From Alphaproteobacteria bacterium (GTDB taxonomy: Bacteria; Pseudomonadota; Alphaproteobacteria; UBA7879), in the NCBI GenBank assembly GCA_002869105.1, contig PKTP01000002.1, positions 42,684-106,683 on the forward strand: a DNA stretch of 64,000 nucleotides, written 5' to 3'. This document shows, piece after piece, positions 44,350-53,535 of this stretch. The notes beneath the pieces were generated by a model that was not told where the DNA came from, did no database searches, and was given only the letters and a program-made list of their open reading frames with translations. Position 1 is the stretch's first letter, and each line of letters opens with the position of its first letter. The translations under genes and the position numbers were made by a program.

Positions 44350-45072
44350 ATGCCTTGGCAAATTGTTACAGGCGTATCAGCTGGTGTCATGCATGAAAAG
44401 TTGGCTGAAGAGTGTGGTGATGTTGTTCGGCATGTTCAGCGCGGGGCAATACATCTAGCGCTCATCGCGGATGGTGCCGGTTCTATTGAGGGCAGTGCGC
44501 GCTTTGCTGAAAGCATCAGCAATTATATGGCTCAATCTTTTCAAGAGATGCCTTTGGATATGATACAAGGGCGAGATTTAAAAGATATACTTTTGGATCT
44601 ATATCGTGGGTTAAGAGAATCAAGTTATATCATCGATCCTATGCAAGGGGATTCCACGTTGTCTATGATCTTGGTTGCTGAAAGCAATATGTGCATCTTA
44701 CAGGTCGGGGATGGTTTTTGTGTTGTCCGGGAAGACGCTGAATTAAAGTTGGTTAGTGCCAGTATCGATCGTGAATATGCCAATGAAACAGACTTTGTCA
44801 GCAAAGTTGAGCACCCACAAATTGTAACATTTCCACGAAACAGCATCGACTTCTTTGCTTTATCAAGCGATGGATTGGCGTAGGTAGGTATCAGTGTCAA
44901 AACACATCTGCCGTATCGGCCCTTTTTTCAGGCGTTTATTGACTTTCTATCAAGAAAGCCAGGGAAACATGAAGCTGAGCTTGAAATCGAGAGTTTCTTG
45001 AGATCTGCGCCTCTTCGTGCCAAAGTAAAGGATGATGTTTCTCTTATTTTAGGACTGTATCATAATGACTGA
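44350..45072 (+). pseudogene. PP2C-type Ser/Thr phosphatase of the TerY-P cassette, interrupted by an in-frame TAG
   Basis: ATG 44350 has GGGAGG six bases upstream. The protein shows PP2C metal motifs: LIADGAGS near residue 37, GDSTLS, LQVGDGFCVV and FFALSSDGLA. A TAG at 44881-44883 stops it after 177 residues, but the same frame stays open for another 62 codons, including HLPYRPFFQAFIDFL and the last PP2C motif KDDVSLILGLY, and ends at 45070-45072, overlapping the kinase start by 8 bases. The conserved final Asp pair lies beyond the TAG, so the short form should lack a metal ligand. It is a nonsense mutation, a read-through site or a sequencing error; the frame does not change. Confidence 0.82.
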
Positions 45073-47857
45073 GACGCTATACACCCGAGTTCGTCAACCG
45101 GTTCTTTTAGATAAAAAGCTTGCAGCTGGCGGTGAGGGGGAGGTCTGGCAAACGGATCGCATCAATGTGGTTGCCAAAATTTTCCATCAACCAGACGTGA
45201 CACGCCTGGAAAAATTACAGACCATGCTGCAACTTCCACCTTCTGACCCCATGGAAAAGCATGGGCATGTTTCCATTCCGTGGCCCCAAGAACTTATTTT
45301 TGATCGAAATGGCAAATTTCGGGGATATTTAATGCAGCGTGTTTCAGGGGGAATGACGCTTAACAATGTATATAATGCAAAGCTCAGGAATCAAAAAGCA
45401 CCTGGTTTCAATTGGTACTATCTTCATATTGCAGCGCTCAATGTTGCTTCTATTGTTGATGCGCTTCACAGCAAAGGGTATGTGATTGGCGACATCAAAA
45501 CAGATAATTTTTTAATCAACAACCAAGCTCTCGTTTCAGTTATTGATACTGATTCTTTTCAGGTGAAAAGCGCTTCACGGACATTTAGAAGCCTTGTTGC
45601 ATCGGATGGATTTACCCCGCCTGAATTAATTGGTAAAGACATGAAACGTCTGAACCGCAGACCTGAACATGATAATTTTGGGCTAGCGGTTATTATCTAT
45701 ATGCTTTTAACCGGCGATCATCCCTTTTCAGGGCAATGGAAGCAGGGCATTGAACCGCTTGGTCGAGATGAAGCAATTGCAGGGGGGGTGTGGCCTTATG
45801 GTCCCCAAAGTTTAATACAGGCCTCGCCCTTGGCTATTCCCTTAGACCACTTAGATTCAACCTTGCAATTAGGTTTTCAACAGACATTTACAGCGGGCCA
45901 TCGAGAGGCAGCTAAGCGTCTTTCGGCGCGTCAATGGTGCCAACATCTTACCCGTGCTGTAGAAGCTTTGGTACTCTGCTCAAAAAATTCAAACCATTAT
46001 TTTCACAAAAATCATAAAGATTGTACGTGGTGTCATCGGTTTGAGGCATTTGGGTATGAGTCATTCCCTGTTCAGACTTCAAAGTCAGAACTGAGCAATT
46101 ATCACGCCTTCATAGAGGCTGCTCAAAAAAAAGATCATCAACTGATGCTCAAGCTGTGGCAAGAAGCACCCGAGCTCAGAGACCTTACTGATTTACAAGG
46201 GTATCAAAAACAAATGACATCCTTGATGAGGGGACTAGAGAATATCAAATCATTTGTAAAGTTATGTCAGAGCCCAGATGTCTCCCCTTCAAAAATTTTG
46301 ACACTCTGGAGAGAAAATCCTGAATGGCATGCTTATGCCAATCAAAATGATTTTAAGGTTGATGGCAAGTCTCTGCAGCAATTTCTAAATAGCCTTGTTG
46401 ATGAAGAAGAAGAGCTGGCTACATTAAGTCGACTGCTCAAGCGGTGTGATGAGAGGTTTGCTCTGAGAAAGGCCTATGTTGAAGAGGAAGATCAGCTTTA
46501 TCAGCGCATCAAAACTTTTGCAAAAAAATATCAATCGGAAAAAATCGATGAGCCGTTTCTTTTGCGAATGAACCTTGCAAAAGAGCGCGTTAAAGCCTGG
46601 CAAAAACTATCAGCTGCCCTCAAGGAGGATGGGCGGGTTTTGTATGCAATTTGGTTGAAAAGCAAACCTTATATTGAGGGATTTGTTCAGGTTCAAGAGC
46701 AGCTGGAACATCTCAATAACTTGGAAATTCAAATCAAAGTCTTAGAAAAACTTCATCAAAAAATACAGAAAAAACAATCACATGAAGAAATACTAACTCT
46801 GTGGGAACTTTATCCGACTCTTAAAGAAACAAACTTCATTAAAAATCATATCGTTGATGATTTTGATTTAAGCTATCACATCAAAAAATGTTACCAAAAG
46901 CGGGCGTTGCTCAAGCAACTCAGGAAAGCTAAGCAAGCGGGTCAGGTTGAAGAATTAAGAAGGCTTTGGCAGCCAGAGTTATGCGATGAGGCGTGTTTTC
47001 ATCTTTTTCAGCAACACCTCTCTCATGCCTCCATGGCCAGCAATAAATGGGCGCGGGTGCGAGCAGCCGCATTAGAAGGAGAAAACAAGACGCTGATTCA
47101 AAATTGGGATGAGAATTTTGTGCTACAAGCATACCAGGAAGGCATTGAAGGAAAGGTCAGGCAAGCTTTTCAAAAGGAGTATGGTTTTAACAAAAACATT
47201 CATCATACAGGACAGGAAAGAGTATTTAATCATCGGGATTTCCTAGAGATTGTCTATCCATGGCCGCTTGAGAATGTCTTAGAAGAAAATAGATTGATGT
47301 GTTCACACCTTATCTTTTGTGCCAGGTCAGACCGTTTTCCTGATTTTCCAGATGATATTCAGAATCCCATCCACTATCAGGTCATTAAAAAGACGGAAGA
47401 GGTCAAGAAATTTGCTCGCCTCTTTTTCCCCGCATTGAATGACAAGCATTATTTTTCTGTGTTTCCCGGCTCTGTGATTTGTGGCAGAGTTGTTGAAATA
47501 GATGACCCCTATCCGTTTACGGCTCCTATCAAAAGACCTGAAATAAAATATGCATTTTTCAGGAAAGGCCCTTCAAAAAAGAACTCCTTATTTCTGCAGA
47601 TTTTTGCTACTGGGCAGATAACACTCCCCCCGTTTTCAGTGGTGATTAATGACAGTCATCCCATTCACATGCTTGATAAAAATCAAAAGGTTTTGGCCGA
47701 AATGAATGCGGTCACTTGTGAACCGGGTGAAACATTGCTTGAGCTTCAATGGAAAGATGATCTGCCCCTGACACCTTATATTTCAATTTCCGTACATGAC
47801 CGTTCTTTTTATGATAATATTCGAGTAATTAATCTATCAGTGGATCCGGTTTCATGA
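45065..47857 (+). CDS. Large Ser/Thr-kinase-like protein of the TerY-P cassette
   Basis: A 930-residue protein. The kinase domain covers about 15-295: Gly-rich loop AAGGEGEVW (20-28), Lys38, catalytic loop GDIKTDN (142-148) and DTDSFQ (161-166) in place of DFG. A Cys/His cluster follows (C305, H311, C320, C323), which resembles a zinc knuckle at the end of such kinases. Residues about 340-700 are Glu/Lys/Leu-rich helices with repeats of a Trp-containing unit (KLWQEAPEL, TLWRENPEW, TLWELYPTL, RLWQPELC). The last 200 residues look beta-rich. The kinase probably phosphorylates partners that the PP2C dephosphorylates. Its stop overlaps the next gene by 4 bases. Confidence 0.83.
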   Translation: MTETLYTRVRQPVLLDKKLAAGGEGEVWQTDRINVVAKIFHQPDVTRLEKLQTMLQLPPSDPMEKHGHVSIPWPQELIFDRNGKFRGYLMQRVSGGMTLNNVYNAKLRNQKAPGFNWYYLHIAALNVASIVDALHSKGYVIGDIKTDNFLINNQALVSVIDTDSFQVKSASRTFRSLVASDGFTPPELIGKDMKRLNRRPEHDNFGLAVIIYMLLTGDHPFSGQWKQGIEPLGRDEAIAGGVWPYGPQSLIQASPLAIPLDHLDSTLQLGFQQTFTAGHREAAKRLSARQWCQHLTRAVEALVLCSKNSNHYFHKNHKDCTWCHRFEAFGYESFPVQTSKSELSNYHAFIEAAQKKDHQLMLKLWQEAPELRDLTDLQGYQKQMTSLMRGLENIKSFVKLCQSPDVSPSKILTLWRENPEWHAYANQNDFKVDGKSLQQFLNSLVDEEEELATLSRLLKRCDERFALRKAYVEEEDQLYQRIKTFAKKYQSEKIDEPFLLRMNLAKERVKAWQKLSAALKEDGRVLYAIWLKSKPYIEGFVQVQEQLEHLNNLEIQIKVLEKLHQKIQKKQSHEEILTLWELYPTLKETNFIKNHIVDDFDLSYHIKKCYQKRALLKQLRKAKQAGQVEELRRLWQPELCDEACFHLFQQHLSHASMASNKWARVRAAALEGENKTLIQNWDENFVLQAYQEGIEGKVRQAFQKEYGFNKNIHHTGQERVFNHRDFLEIVYPWPLENVLEENRLMCSHLIFCARSDRFPDFPDDIQNPIHYQVIKKTEEVKKFARLFFPALNDKHYFSVFPGSVICGRVVEIDDPYPFTAPIKRPEIKYAFFRKGPSKKNSLFLQIFATGQITLPPFSVVINDSHPIHMLDKNQKVLAEMNAVTCEPGETLLELQWKDDLPLTPYISISVHDRSFYDNIRVINLSVDPVS

Positions 47858-48825
47858 AGCTAAAAAACAAAGATTCAGCAGTTTGTCCTTATTGTTTAAC
47901 GTCTTTCACGGCAAGCGAGGTCCTGTTTAGATGTTCAGCCTTGCCCCAAATTTGCCAACCAGAAATAGATGAGGTTTTTGATACTTTCTTTGATGGTCCG
48001 GCTGAAAAAAGAGGACGCGTCTTTAAACACGAGAGTCGTGAACAAAAAAAACTGTCATTTGGTATTCGCAAGGGTGAAGAGGTAGGCTGTGACATGTGTG
48101 CGACGCCAACCCAGGTCCGTATCTGTCCACAATGTCATGGTAATTTGCCGGCTGATTTTTTTACTTTAAAACATATACCCTTTGGATTTCATAGTTCTGA
48201 CCGTGCTCTGACGGATCAGTTTTCTCTAGCTCTTATGGAAAAAATGAAGAAAATCACCGGGCATGATATTAAATCAACCATAGAGACAGCGCCTCTTTTA
48301 AATAGGTTTATTTTTTCATTTGATAGAGGAGGGTTTTCGCGGACGCGTGTTCTCGTGAGTTTTCATCATGCAAGAGACATCCATGACAGGGAAGTGAGGC
48401 AAAACCTACGCGCTATTCAAATCCTTGTTGATGCAGCAACTTTGTTTGGTGATAAAAAAAGAGAGCTGACCTATGAAGCTGTTCAATCTCTTCATGACTC
48501 AGCGATAAAGGGGGCTGTGATTGGCATGAATTTCTACAATATTGACCAATATTTTGGATATTTTGCAAGAGCATCCATTGTTGTTGATAGCCCTGATTTT
48601 AGCAATGGCTATCAGAACACATGTGGGGAATTTGTTTCTCAAGAAATATTGACGCTCTTTGGCGCTTCTTATGGGGTTAATTTTTTACGACAAATTCGTG
48701 AGAATTTAAAACCATGGCGATTTGGCGTTTGCTCATTGAAAGAAAGCCAAACCGTTCCCCTTTCAGCTTATCATCGCATTGAAGATTTGTTCTTATGGCA
48801 GCTTTTCTTAACTCTTGATCAATAG
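47854..48825 (+). CDS. Double-zinc-ribbon protein with degenerate GTPase-like region
   Basis: A 323-residue protein. Zinc ribbon pairs are C11/C14 with C27/C34, and C79/C82 with C91/C94 (ICPQCHGNLP). In related cassettes this N-terminal arrangement leads straight into a P-loop GTPase. Here the corresponding strand is HIPFGFHSSDRAL, with no GK(S/T), so nucleotide binding is doubtful. The remaining alpha/beta region is not recognised. The ATGA overlap with the kinase ties it to the same system. The family link is inference from layout, not a search. Confidence 0.6.
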   Translation: MKLKNKDSAVCPYCLTSFTASEVLFRCSALPQICQPEIDEVFDTFFDGPAEKRGRVFKHESREQKKLSFGIRKGEEVGCDMCATPTQVRICPQCHGNLPADFFTLKHIPFGFHSSDRALTDQFSLALMEKMKKITGHDIKSTIETAPLLNRFIFSFDRGGFSRTRVLVSFHHARDIHDREVRQNLRAIQILVDAATLFGDKKRELTYEAVQSLHDSAIKGAVIGMNFYNIDQYFGYFARASIVVDSPDFSNGYQNTCGEFVSQEILTLFGASYGVNFLRQIRENLKPWRFGVCSLKESQTVPLSAYHRIEDLFLWQLFLTLDQ

Positions 48826-48932
48826 TATGAGCTCTTTAGAGAGCCATTAGATAAAGCATATAATAGCTTGACGCACCAATCACGCATCCTCACAATTTTA
48901 GTTGTTTAAGTATTTTTTTAAAGGATAAGTGC

Positions 48933-49716
48933 ATGGATTATTTTTATGCGCCGATCATTGGTGTTGTTGTTGGTGCGCTTGTTGGACTAACGGGTATAGG
49001 AGGTGGCGCGGTGATGGCGCCACTGCTTCTGTTAGTATTTGGTTTAGATATTCAAACGGTTGTAGCAACAGACCTTTTGTTCGCAACGATTACAAAATTA
49101 CTTACAGGTGGAACGCATGTTTTTAAAGAAAGAGTTGATTGGGCGGTGGCTCAAAAACTCTGGATTGGAAGTTTGCCCGCCACAGTAATGGTATTGGTCT
49201 TTTATTTTTTTAATCAAGGATTCACGCGGTTAACGTGGTTGCAGCTTTTAATGGGAGTGATGATTTTAGTTTCAGGTGTATCGTGGTTTTTTTCAAAGTG
49301 GACTGAAGGGATTCAGACTCGCAAAGATATGACTGACTTTAAAAGGAACAATCTTACAATTTTCTTTGGAAGTTTGATTGGGTTGGCGACAAGTTTGACC
49401 TCGGTTGGAGCTGGATCTTTTGGTGCGCTGGTTTTGCGTTGGCTATATGCCAGGAAGATGACGATCCAAACATTGATTGCAACAGAAGTTATTCATGCTA
49501 TTCCGGTTTCCTTTTTTGGCTGGCATGGGGTTGCTTTTTTTGGGAAAGACAGATCTCACGCTTCTTTTTTATCTGTTGCTGGGATCTTTGCCTGCGGCCT
49601 TTGGGGCAAGTTACTTTATGGAACGTGTTCCGTCTTACTGCCTTAAAAAAATCCTTGGTGTTCTGCTGATTGCTGTTGCAATAAAGCTGATCTTAAAATC
49701 TTTTATTACTTTCTAA
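48933..49716 (+). pseudogene. TauE/SafE-family sulfite/organosulfonate exporter, frameshifted
   Basis: Membrane protein of the TSUP (DUF81) family. The N-terminal GVVVGALVGLTGIGGGAVMAPLLLL and the repeat LIGLATSLTSVGAGSFGALVL are diagnostic. The first frame ends at 49646, but the C-terminal helices of the family (LTLLFYLLLGSLPAAFGASY, ILGVLLIAVAIKLIL) lie in the +1 frame to 49716. The shift is at the T7 run 49535-49541 (or the next GGG), where one base fewer gives FFGKTDLTLL. The whole protein would be near 260 residues with 8 helices. Confidence 0.82.
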
Positions 49717-49763
49717 CTTTTTTAATGCTTTCATAAGATAGGTGAATTGGATACAACATAATT

Positions 49764-49857
49764 GGGGAGCACATGCAGACAAAAAGTTTGTTAATCCGGT
49801 CAGGTCCGAGAGGAAGCAGCCGTCGCAAATGTATTTGGGTTGTATCGTGCTTCTCGC
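49764..49857 (+). ncRNA. ffs: Signal recognition particle 4.5S RNA
   Basis: The near-invariant SRP domain IV core is present: GGTCAGGTCC, a GAGA tetraloop-like turn, then GGAAGCAGCC (49798-49821). Arms pair around it: GTTTG with CAAAT, and GGGAGCAC near 49765 with GTGCTTCT near 49848. About 94 nt. It lies just before dnaX, the usual place in alphaproteobacteria. The exact ends are estimated. Confidence 0.9.
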
Positions 49858-49875
49858 TTAAGCTATGATTGACTC

Positions 49876-51528
49876 ATGACTGACACGTATACATCTTTTC
49901 GCCCGAGCGCTCTAAAGTATCGTCCCCAAAAACTGGATGACATTATTGGGCAAGAGGTCCTTGTTAAAGCTTTAACAAATAGCATTCAAAACGATCGCTT
50001 GGCACCTGCATATGTTTTTACGGGGGTGCGTGGTGTTGGTAAAACATCAACAGCCAGATTGCTTGCCCGAGGGTTAAACTGTCTTGGTAAAGATGGTACG
50101 TCAGGGCCAACCGGTTCTCCATGTGGGGTATGCCGGCCATGCTTAGATATTATTCAGGAAAAATCTCTAGACGTTCTTGAAGTGGATGCCGCCAGTCAAA
50201 CGGGAGTTGATGATGTCCGTCAACTTATCGAGAATGTTTCTTATAAGCCTGTTCATGGCCGCTACAAGATATACATCATTGATGAAGTGCACATGCTTTC
50301 TAAGAGTGCTTTTAATGCGCTCTTAAAAACACTTGAAGAGCCGCCCGCCTACGCCAAGTTTTTCTTGGCAACAACGGAAATTGATAAGGTTCCTGTCACA
50401 ATTCTATCCCGGTCTCAGCGGTTTGACTTAAAGCGGGTTTCCGTTAGGCGACTCCAAGAGTATTTGGGCCAAATTGTTGAAGCTGAAGGTCGCGTTGCTG
50501 AGGCCGAGGGATTGCGCCTTATAGCTGAAGCAGCTGAAGGGTCTGTTCGAGATGGTTTATCCATTCTTGATCAGGTATTCAATATCGCTGAAGGCGATAT
50601 CATGCGTTCAGACGTGGAGAAAATGCTGGGATATGCAAGGCAGCAAGATGTTATTGATTTGATGACGGGGGCGTTTGCCGGAGATATTCAAGGGTCCCTT
50701 GATATTTTTCATAAACTTTATAACGAAGGCATATCGATTTTAATGCTTACTAATCGAATGCTGCATTGTATCCATAGACTCTCAACGGCCAAGGCGATGC
50801 AGGCTGAAGGGGGCTTGCTAGAGACTGAAAAAAAATTGCTCGAAAAACTATCCATCCCTTCGTTAACCCGCGCATGGCAATTGATTTTAAAAGGCATTGA
50901 GGAAATTCGATTGAGCCCTAATGAGGCGGATGCTATGGAAATGATCCTGATTCGCTTTTGCTATGTCAGTCATCTTCCAGATTTGATTGATATTGCAACC
51001 CAAGGGCTTGATTCTGATCAAAAAAAAAAGTCATTTGACCATCCGGTAACCGTTTCTGAGAGCAATAATTTACAAGAAAATAAATCTAGAGCTGCTGAAA
51101 AATATCCTAGAGACGTGTCTCAGACACTGAACTCAGGGGAGGCTTCTAAAGAAAATCGCGTGAGCGAAATTACTATGGAGCAATTGGTGCAGTATGCTCA
51201 TGAAAACAATGAAGTTATACTAGCCACGCATCTGGAATGTTCTGTGGCTTTTATTGAGGGTAAAAACCTTTTTTTGAAACTTAAGAAAGTTCAGTCAGTT
51301 CCACAGGGGTTTGAGCGTGATTTGCAGAAAAAAATGACAGCATGGTTTTGCGCGCCGTGGGTTGTTGAATGGGCCGCTGATGATAAAGCGCTTAGTTTGC
51401 AAGAAAGCAAAGAACAGGCGCAAAAAAAAAGGCTTAAAGATTATCAAAAAAGTGATACCTTTGTGAAAATTAAAGCGGCATTTCCAGAGGCACGACTAAC
51501 GAAAATAAGTGAAAGGATAGATCCATGA
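49876..51528 (+). CDS. dnaX: DNA polymerase III subunits gamma/tau
   Basis: A 550-residue clamp-loader ATPase. Walker A GVRGVGKTSTARLL, a zinc module (CGVCRPC), Walker B YIIDEVHML, sensor LLKTLEEPP and LSRSQRFDLKRV are present. The C-terminal third is tau-like and diverged. It contains A9 at 51019-51027 (in a QKKKS segment), a run that could support programmed slippage to make gamma, as in some bacteria, but this is not shown. The last 4 bases overlap ybaB. Confidence 0.95.
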   Translation: MTDTYTSFRPSALKYRPQKLDDIIGQEVLVKALTNSIQNDRLAPAYVFTGVRGVGKTSTARLLARGLNCLGKDGTSGPTGSPCGVCRPCLDIIQEKSLDVLEVDAASQTGVDDVRQLIENVSYKPVHGRYKIYIIDEVHMLSKSAFNALLKTLEEPPAYAKFFLATTEIDKVPVTILSRSQRFDLKRVSVRRLQEYLGQIVEAEGRVAEAEGLRLIAEAAEGSVRDGLSILDQVFNIAEGDIMRSDVEKMLGYARQQDVIDLMTGAFAGDIQGSLDIFHKLYNEGISILMLTNRMLHCIHRLSTAKAMQAEGGLLETEKKLLEKLSIPSLTRAWQLILKGIEEIRLSPNEADAMEMILIRFCYVSHLPDLIDIATQGLDSDQKKKSFDHPVTVSESNNLQENKSRAAEKYPRDVSQTLNSGEASKENRVSEITMEQLVQYAHENNEVILATHLECSVAFIEGKNLFLKLKKVQSVPQGFERDLQKKMTAWFCAPWVVEWAADDKALSLQESKEQAQKKRLKDYQKSDTFVKIKAAFPEARLTKISERIDP

Positions 51529-51851
51529 TGAAAGGCTTTGGTAACATGATGAAGCAAGCTCAAGAGATGCAGGAAAAACTGGAATCTCTTCAAAAAGAGC
51601 TTGAAAAAGAGATTGTTGAAGGCGTTTCTGGAGGAGGGTTGGTTAAAGCGACCGCAACCGCCAAGGGTGTTTTGAAGTCTTTGAGTATTGAGAATGATTT
51701 GCTCAAAGAAGATGAAAAAGAAATTTTAGAAGATTTAATTGTGGCCGCTGTCAATGATGCTAAAACCAAAGGCGAAAAGCTTTCCCAAGAAAAAATGTCA
51801 GAAATTAGCGGAGGGCTTAATTTGCCCGGAGGAATGAAGCTTCCTTTTTAA
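51525..51851 (+). CDS. ybaB: YbaB/EbfC nucleoid-associated protein
   Basis: A 108-residue YbaB. MKGFGNMMKQAQEMQEKLESLQ is the family N-terminal helix, then VEGVSGGGLVKATATAKGVLKSLSI, and the end SGGLNLPGGMKLPF is typical. It binds DNA and is nearly always between dnaX and recR. ATGA overlap with dnaX. Confidence 0.96.
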   Translation: MMKGFGNMMKQAQEMQEKLESLQKELEKEIVEGVSGGGLVKATATAKGVLKSLSIENDLLKEDEKEILEDLIVAAVNDAKTKGEKLSQEKMSEISGGLNLPGGMKLPF

Positions 51852-51859
51852 GCGTGCAC

Positions 51860-52462
51860 ATGTCAGAAAACCTTCTTGATTCTTTTATTAAAAAGCTAGG
51901 AAAGCTGCCAGGGCTTGGGCCCAGATCTGGTAGGCGCTTGGCGCTCCATTTGATTAAAGAAAAAGAAACACTTCTTCGCCCCTTAGCTCAAATCTTACAA
52001 GATGTAGATTGTTCTGTTGCCACGTGCCAGGTGTGTGGCAACTATGATCTTTCACAGCCGTGCCACATTTGCTCAAGCCCCAATCGTGATGACAATACGC
52101 TGTGCTTGGTGGCAACTGTTGAGGATTTATGGGCTTTGGAGCGTGGGCAAACATATCGTGGCCAATATCATGTTTTAGGAGGGCTTTTATCAGCTCTTGA
52201 GGGTGTGAGGCCAGAGCACTTAACAATTGCTCGCTTAAAGGAGCGACTGAACAAACACTCTTTTCATGAGCTTATTTTTGCGTTGAGTCCCAGTTTAGAG
52301 GGTCAAACAACGGCTTTTTATGTTCAAGACCAACTCAAGGATTATGATTTAAAGATATCACGGCTATCTTTTGGGCTTCCTATGGGAGGAGAGCTTGATT
52401 ATCTGGATGAGGGAACTCTAACAACGGCTTTAAACGGTCGCGTCAAACTGGAAAAAAGGTGA
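51860..52462 (+). CDS. recR: Recombination mediator RecR
   Basis: A 200-residue RecR. An HhH region (KLPGLGPRSGRRLALHL), a four-Cys zinc finger (CQVCGNYDLSQPCHIC) and a Toprim domain (CLVATVEDLWALERG, YHVLGGLLSALEGVRPEHL) are visible. It works with RecO and RecF to load RecA on gaps. The ATG at 51860 is preferred to the GTG six bases earlier. Confidence 0.96.
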   Translation: MSENLLDSFIKKLGKLPGLGPRSGRRLALHLIKEKETLLRPLAQILQDVDCSVATCQVCGNYDLSQPCHICSSPNRDDNTLCLVATVEDLWALERGQTYRGQYHVLGGLLSALEGVRPEHLTIARLKERLNKHSFHELIFALSPSLEGQTTAFYVQDQLKDYDLKISRLSFGLPMGGELDYLDEGTLTTALNGRVKLEKR

Positions 52463-52467
52463 TTGAT

Positions 52468-53535
52468 ATGAGCAAATCTGACCTTATTAACGCTAAGATT
52501 CATCAAGGTATTGGATATATCTCCCTGAATCGTCCCTCGGCACTTAATGCATTAAATCGAGAAATGGTAGATGAGCTGCATAACTTACTTGAAAGCTGGG
52601 CTTGTTCGAGTGAGGTTGATGTCGTTGTTTTGAATAGTACGTCTCCTACATTTTTTTGTTCTGGCGGAGATATAAAGGATCTCTATCATCATTTCCAAAA
52701 GCAAGATTGGGTCAAGATTCAATCGTTTTACACTCAAGAATATGCGCTTAACAAAAAACTCTCTTGTTTTCCAAAGCCAACCATTGCTATTGGGGCAGGA
52801 TTGGTCATGGGGGGTGGATTTGGGCTTGCGCACCATTGTGATTATAGAATTGTCACGGAAACTTCCTCATGGGCGATGCCTGAAACAGCGATTGGCTTTT
52901 TCCCCGATGTTGGGGCTGCTTGGTTCTTAAATCAATGCCCCGGATTCACAGGATGGTTAATGGCCTTAAGCGGCTGCCGGGTAAATGCAGAAGATTTATT
53001 GTATACAGGTTTGGGGACGCATCATTTGGCATCGCGGTCCCTGGATTTCTTTTATGAAGGTTTAGAGAAAGCTCCGACAAATGTTGATGCTCAGGGATGC
53101 ATAGATATTCTTCTTGAGAATTTACAGGCGCCCACACAATTGGAAAGCCCACTGGCCCACTTTCGACAAGAGATTGACGCGTTTTTGGCTGAGGGAGACC
53201 TTGAAATATTACTGAGTAGCTTTGATATGTTGCTGCTACAAAAGCTTAAACCAGCAGAAAAAGAGTGGCTCCAAAATATTTATGACCTCTTTGCCTACGC
53301 GAGTCCATTAAGCTTGAAAGTGACGCATCTTTATCTTCAAAAAAAGAAATCAGCTTCACTAGAAAATGTTTTTGACTGTGATCTAAAGTTGGCCAAAGTA
53401 TTCTTGGAGCAAGGTGATTTTATTGAAGGCGTTCGAGCAAAGTTGATTGATAGAGATGGTCAGCCAAACTGGAAGTATTCTGATCTTTTTGATATCAACC
53501 AAGCCGCTATAAAACCTTTTGTTGACAGCTTTTAA
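52468..53535 (+). CDS. 3-hydroxyisobutyryl-CoA hydrolase (enoyl-CoA hydratase superfamily)
   Basis: About 355 residues of crotonase fold. ISLNRPSALNALN, the oxyanion-hole segment FFCSGGDIKDLYHHF and the HIBCH-diagnostic PETAIGFFPDVGAAWFLNQCPG are present. The length matches HIBCH, not the 260-residue enoyl-CoA hydratases. It removes CoA in valine breakdown. ATG 52468 follows AAGG in the recR end. The TAA overlaps the next ATG by one base. Confidence 0.85.
   Translation: MSKSDLINAKIHQGIGYISLNRPSALNALNREMVDELHNLLESWACSSEVDVVVLNSTSPTFFCSGGDIKDLYHHFQKQDWVKIQSFYTQEYALNKKLSCFPKPTIAIGAGLVMGGGFGLAHHCDYRIVTETSSWAMPETAIGFFPDVGAAWFLNQCPGFTGWLMALSGCRVNAEDLLYTGLGTHHLASRSLDFFYEGLEKAPTNVDAQGCIDILLENLQAPTQLESPLAHFRQEIDAFLAEGDLEILLSSFDMLLLQKLKPAEKEWLQNIYDLFAYASPLSLKVTHLYLQKKKSASLENVFDCDLKLAKVFLEQGDFIEGVRAKLIDRDGQPNWKYSDLFDINQAAIKPFVDSF

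Noticed and set aside
51019..51027. A9 run in dnaX as a programmed frameshift site
   Set aside because: Plausible in principle, but no stem-loop or Shine-Dalgarno stimulator was evident; kept only as a remark in the dnaX entry.
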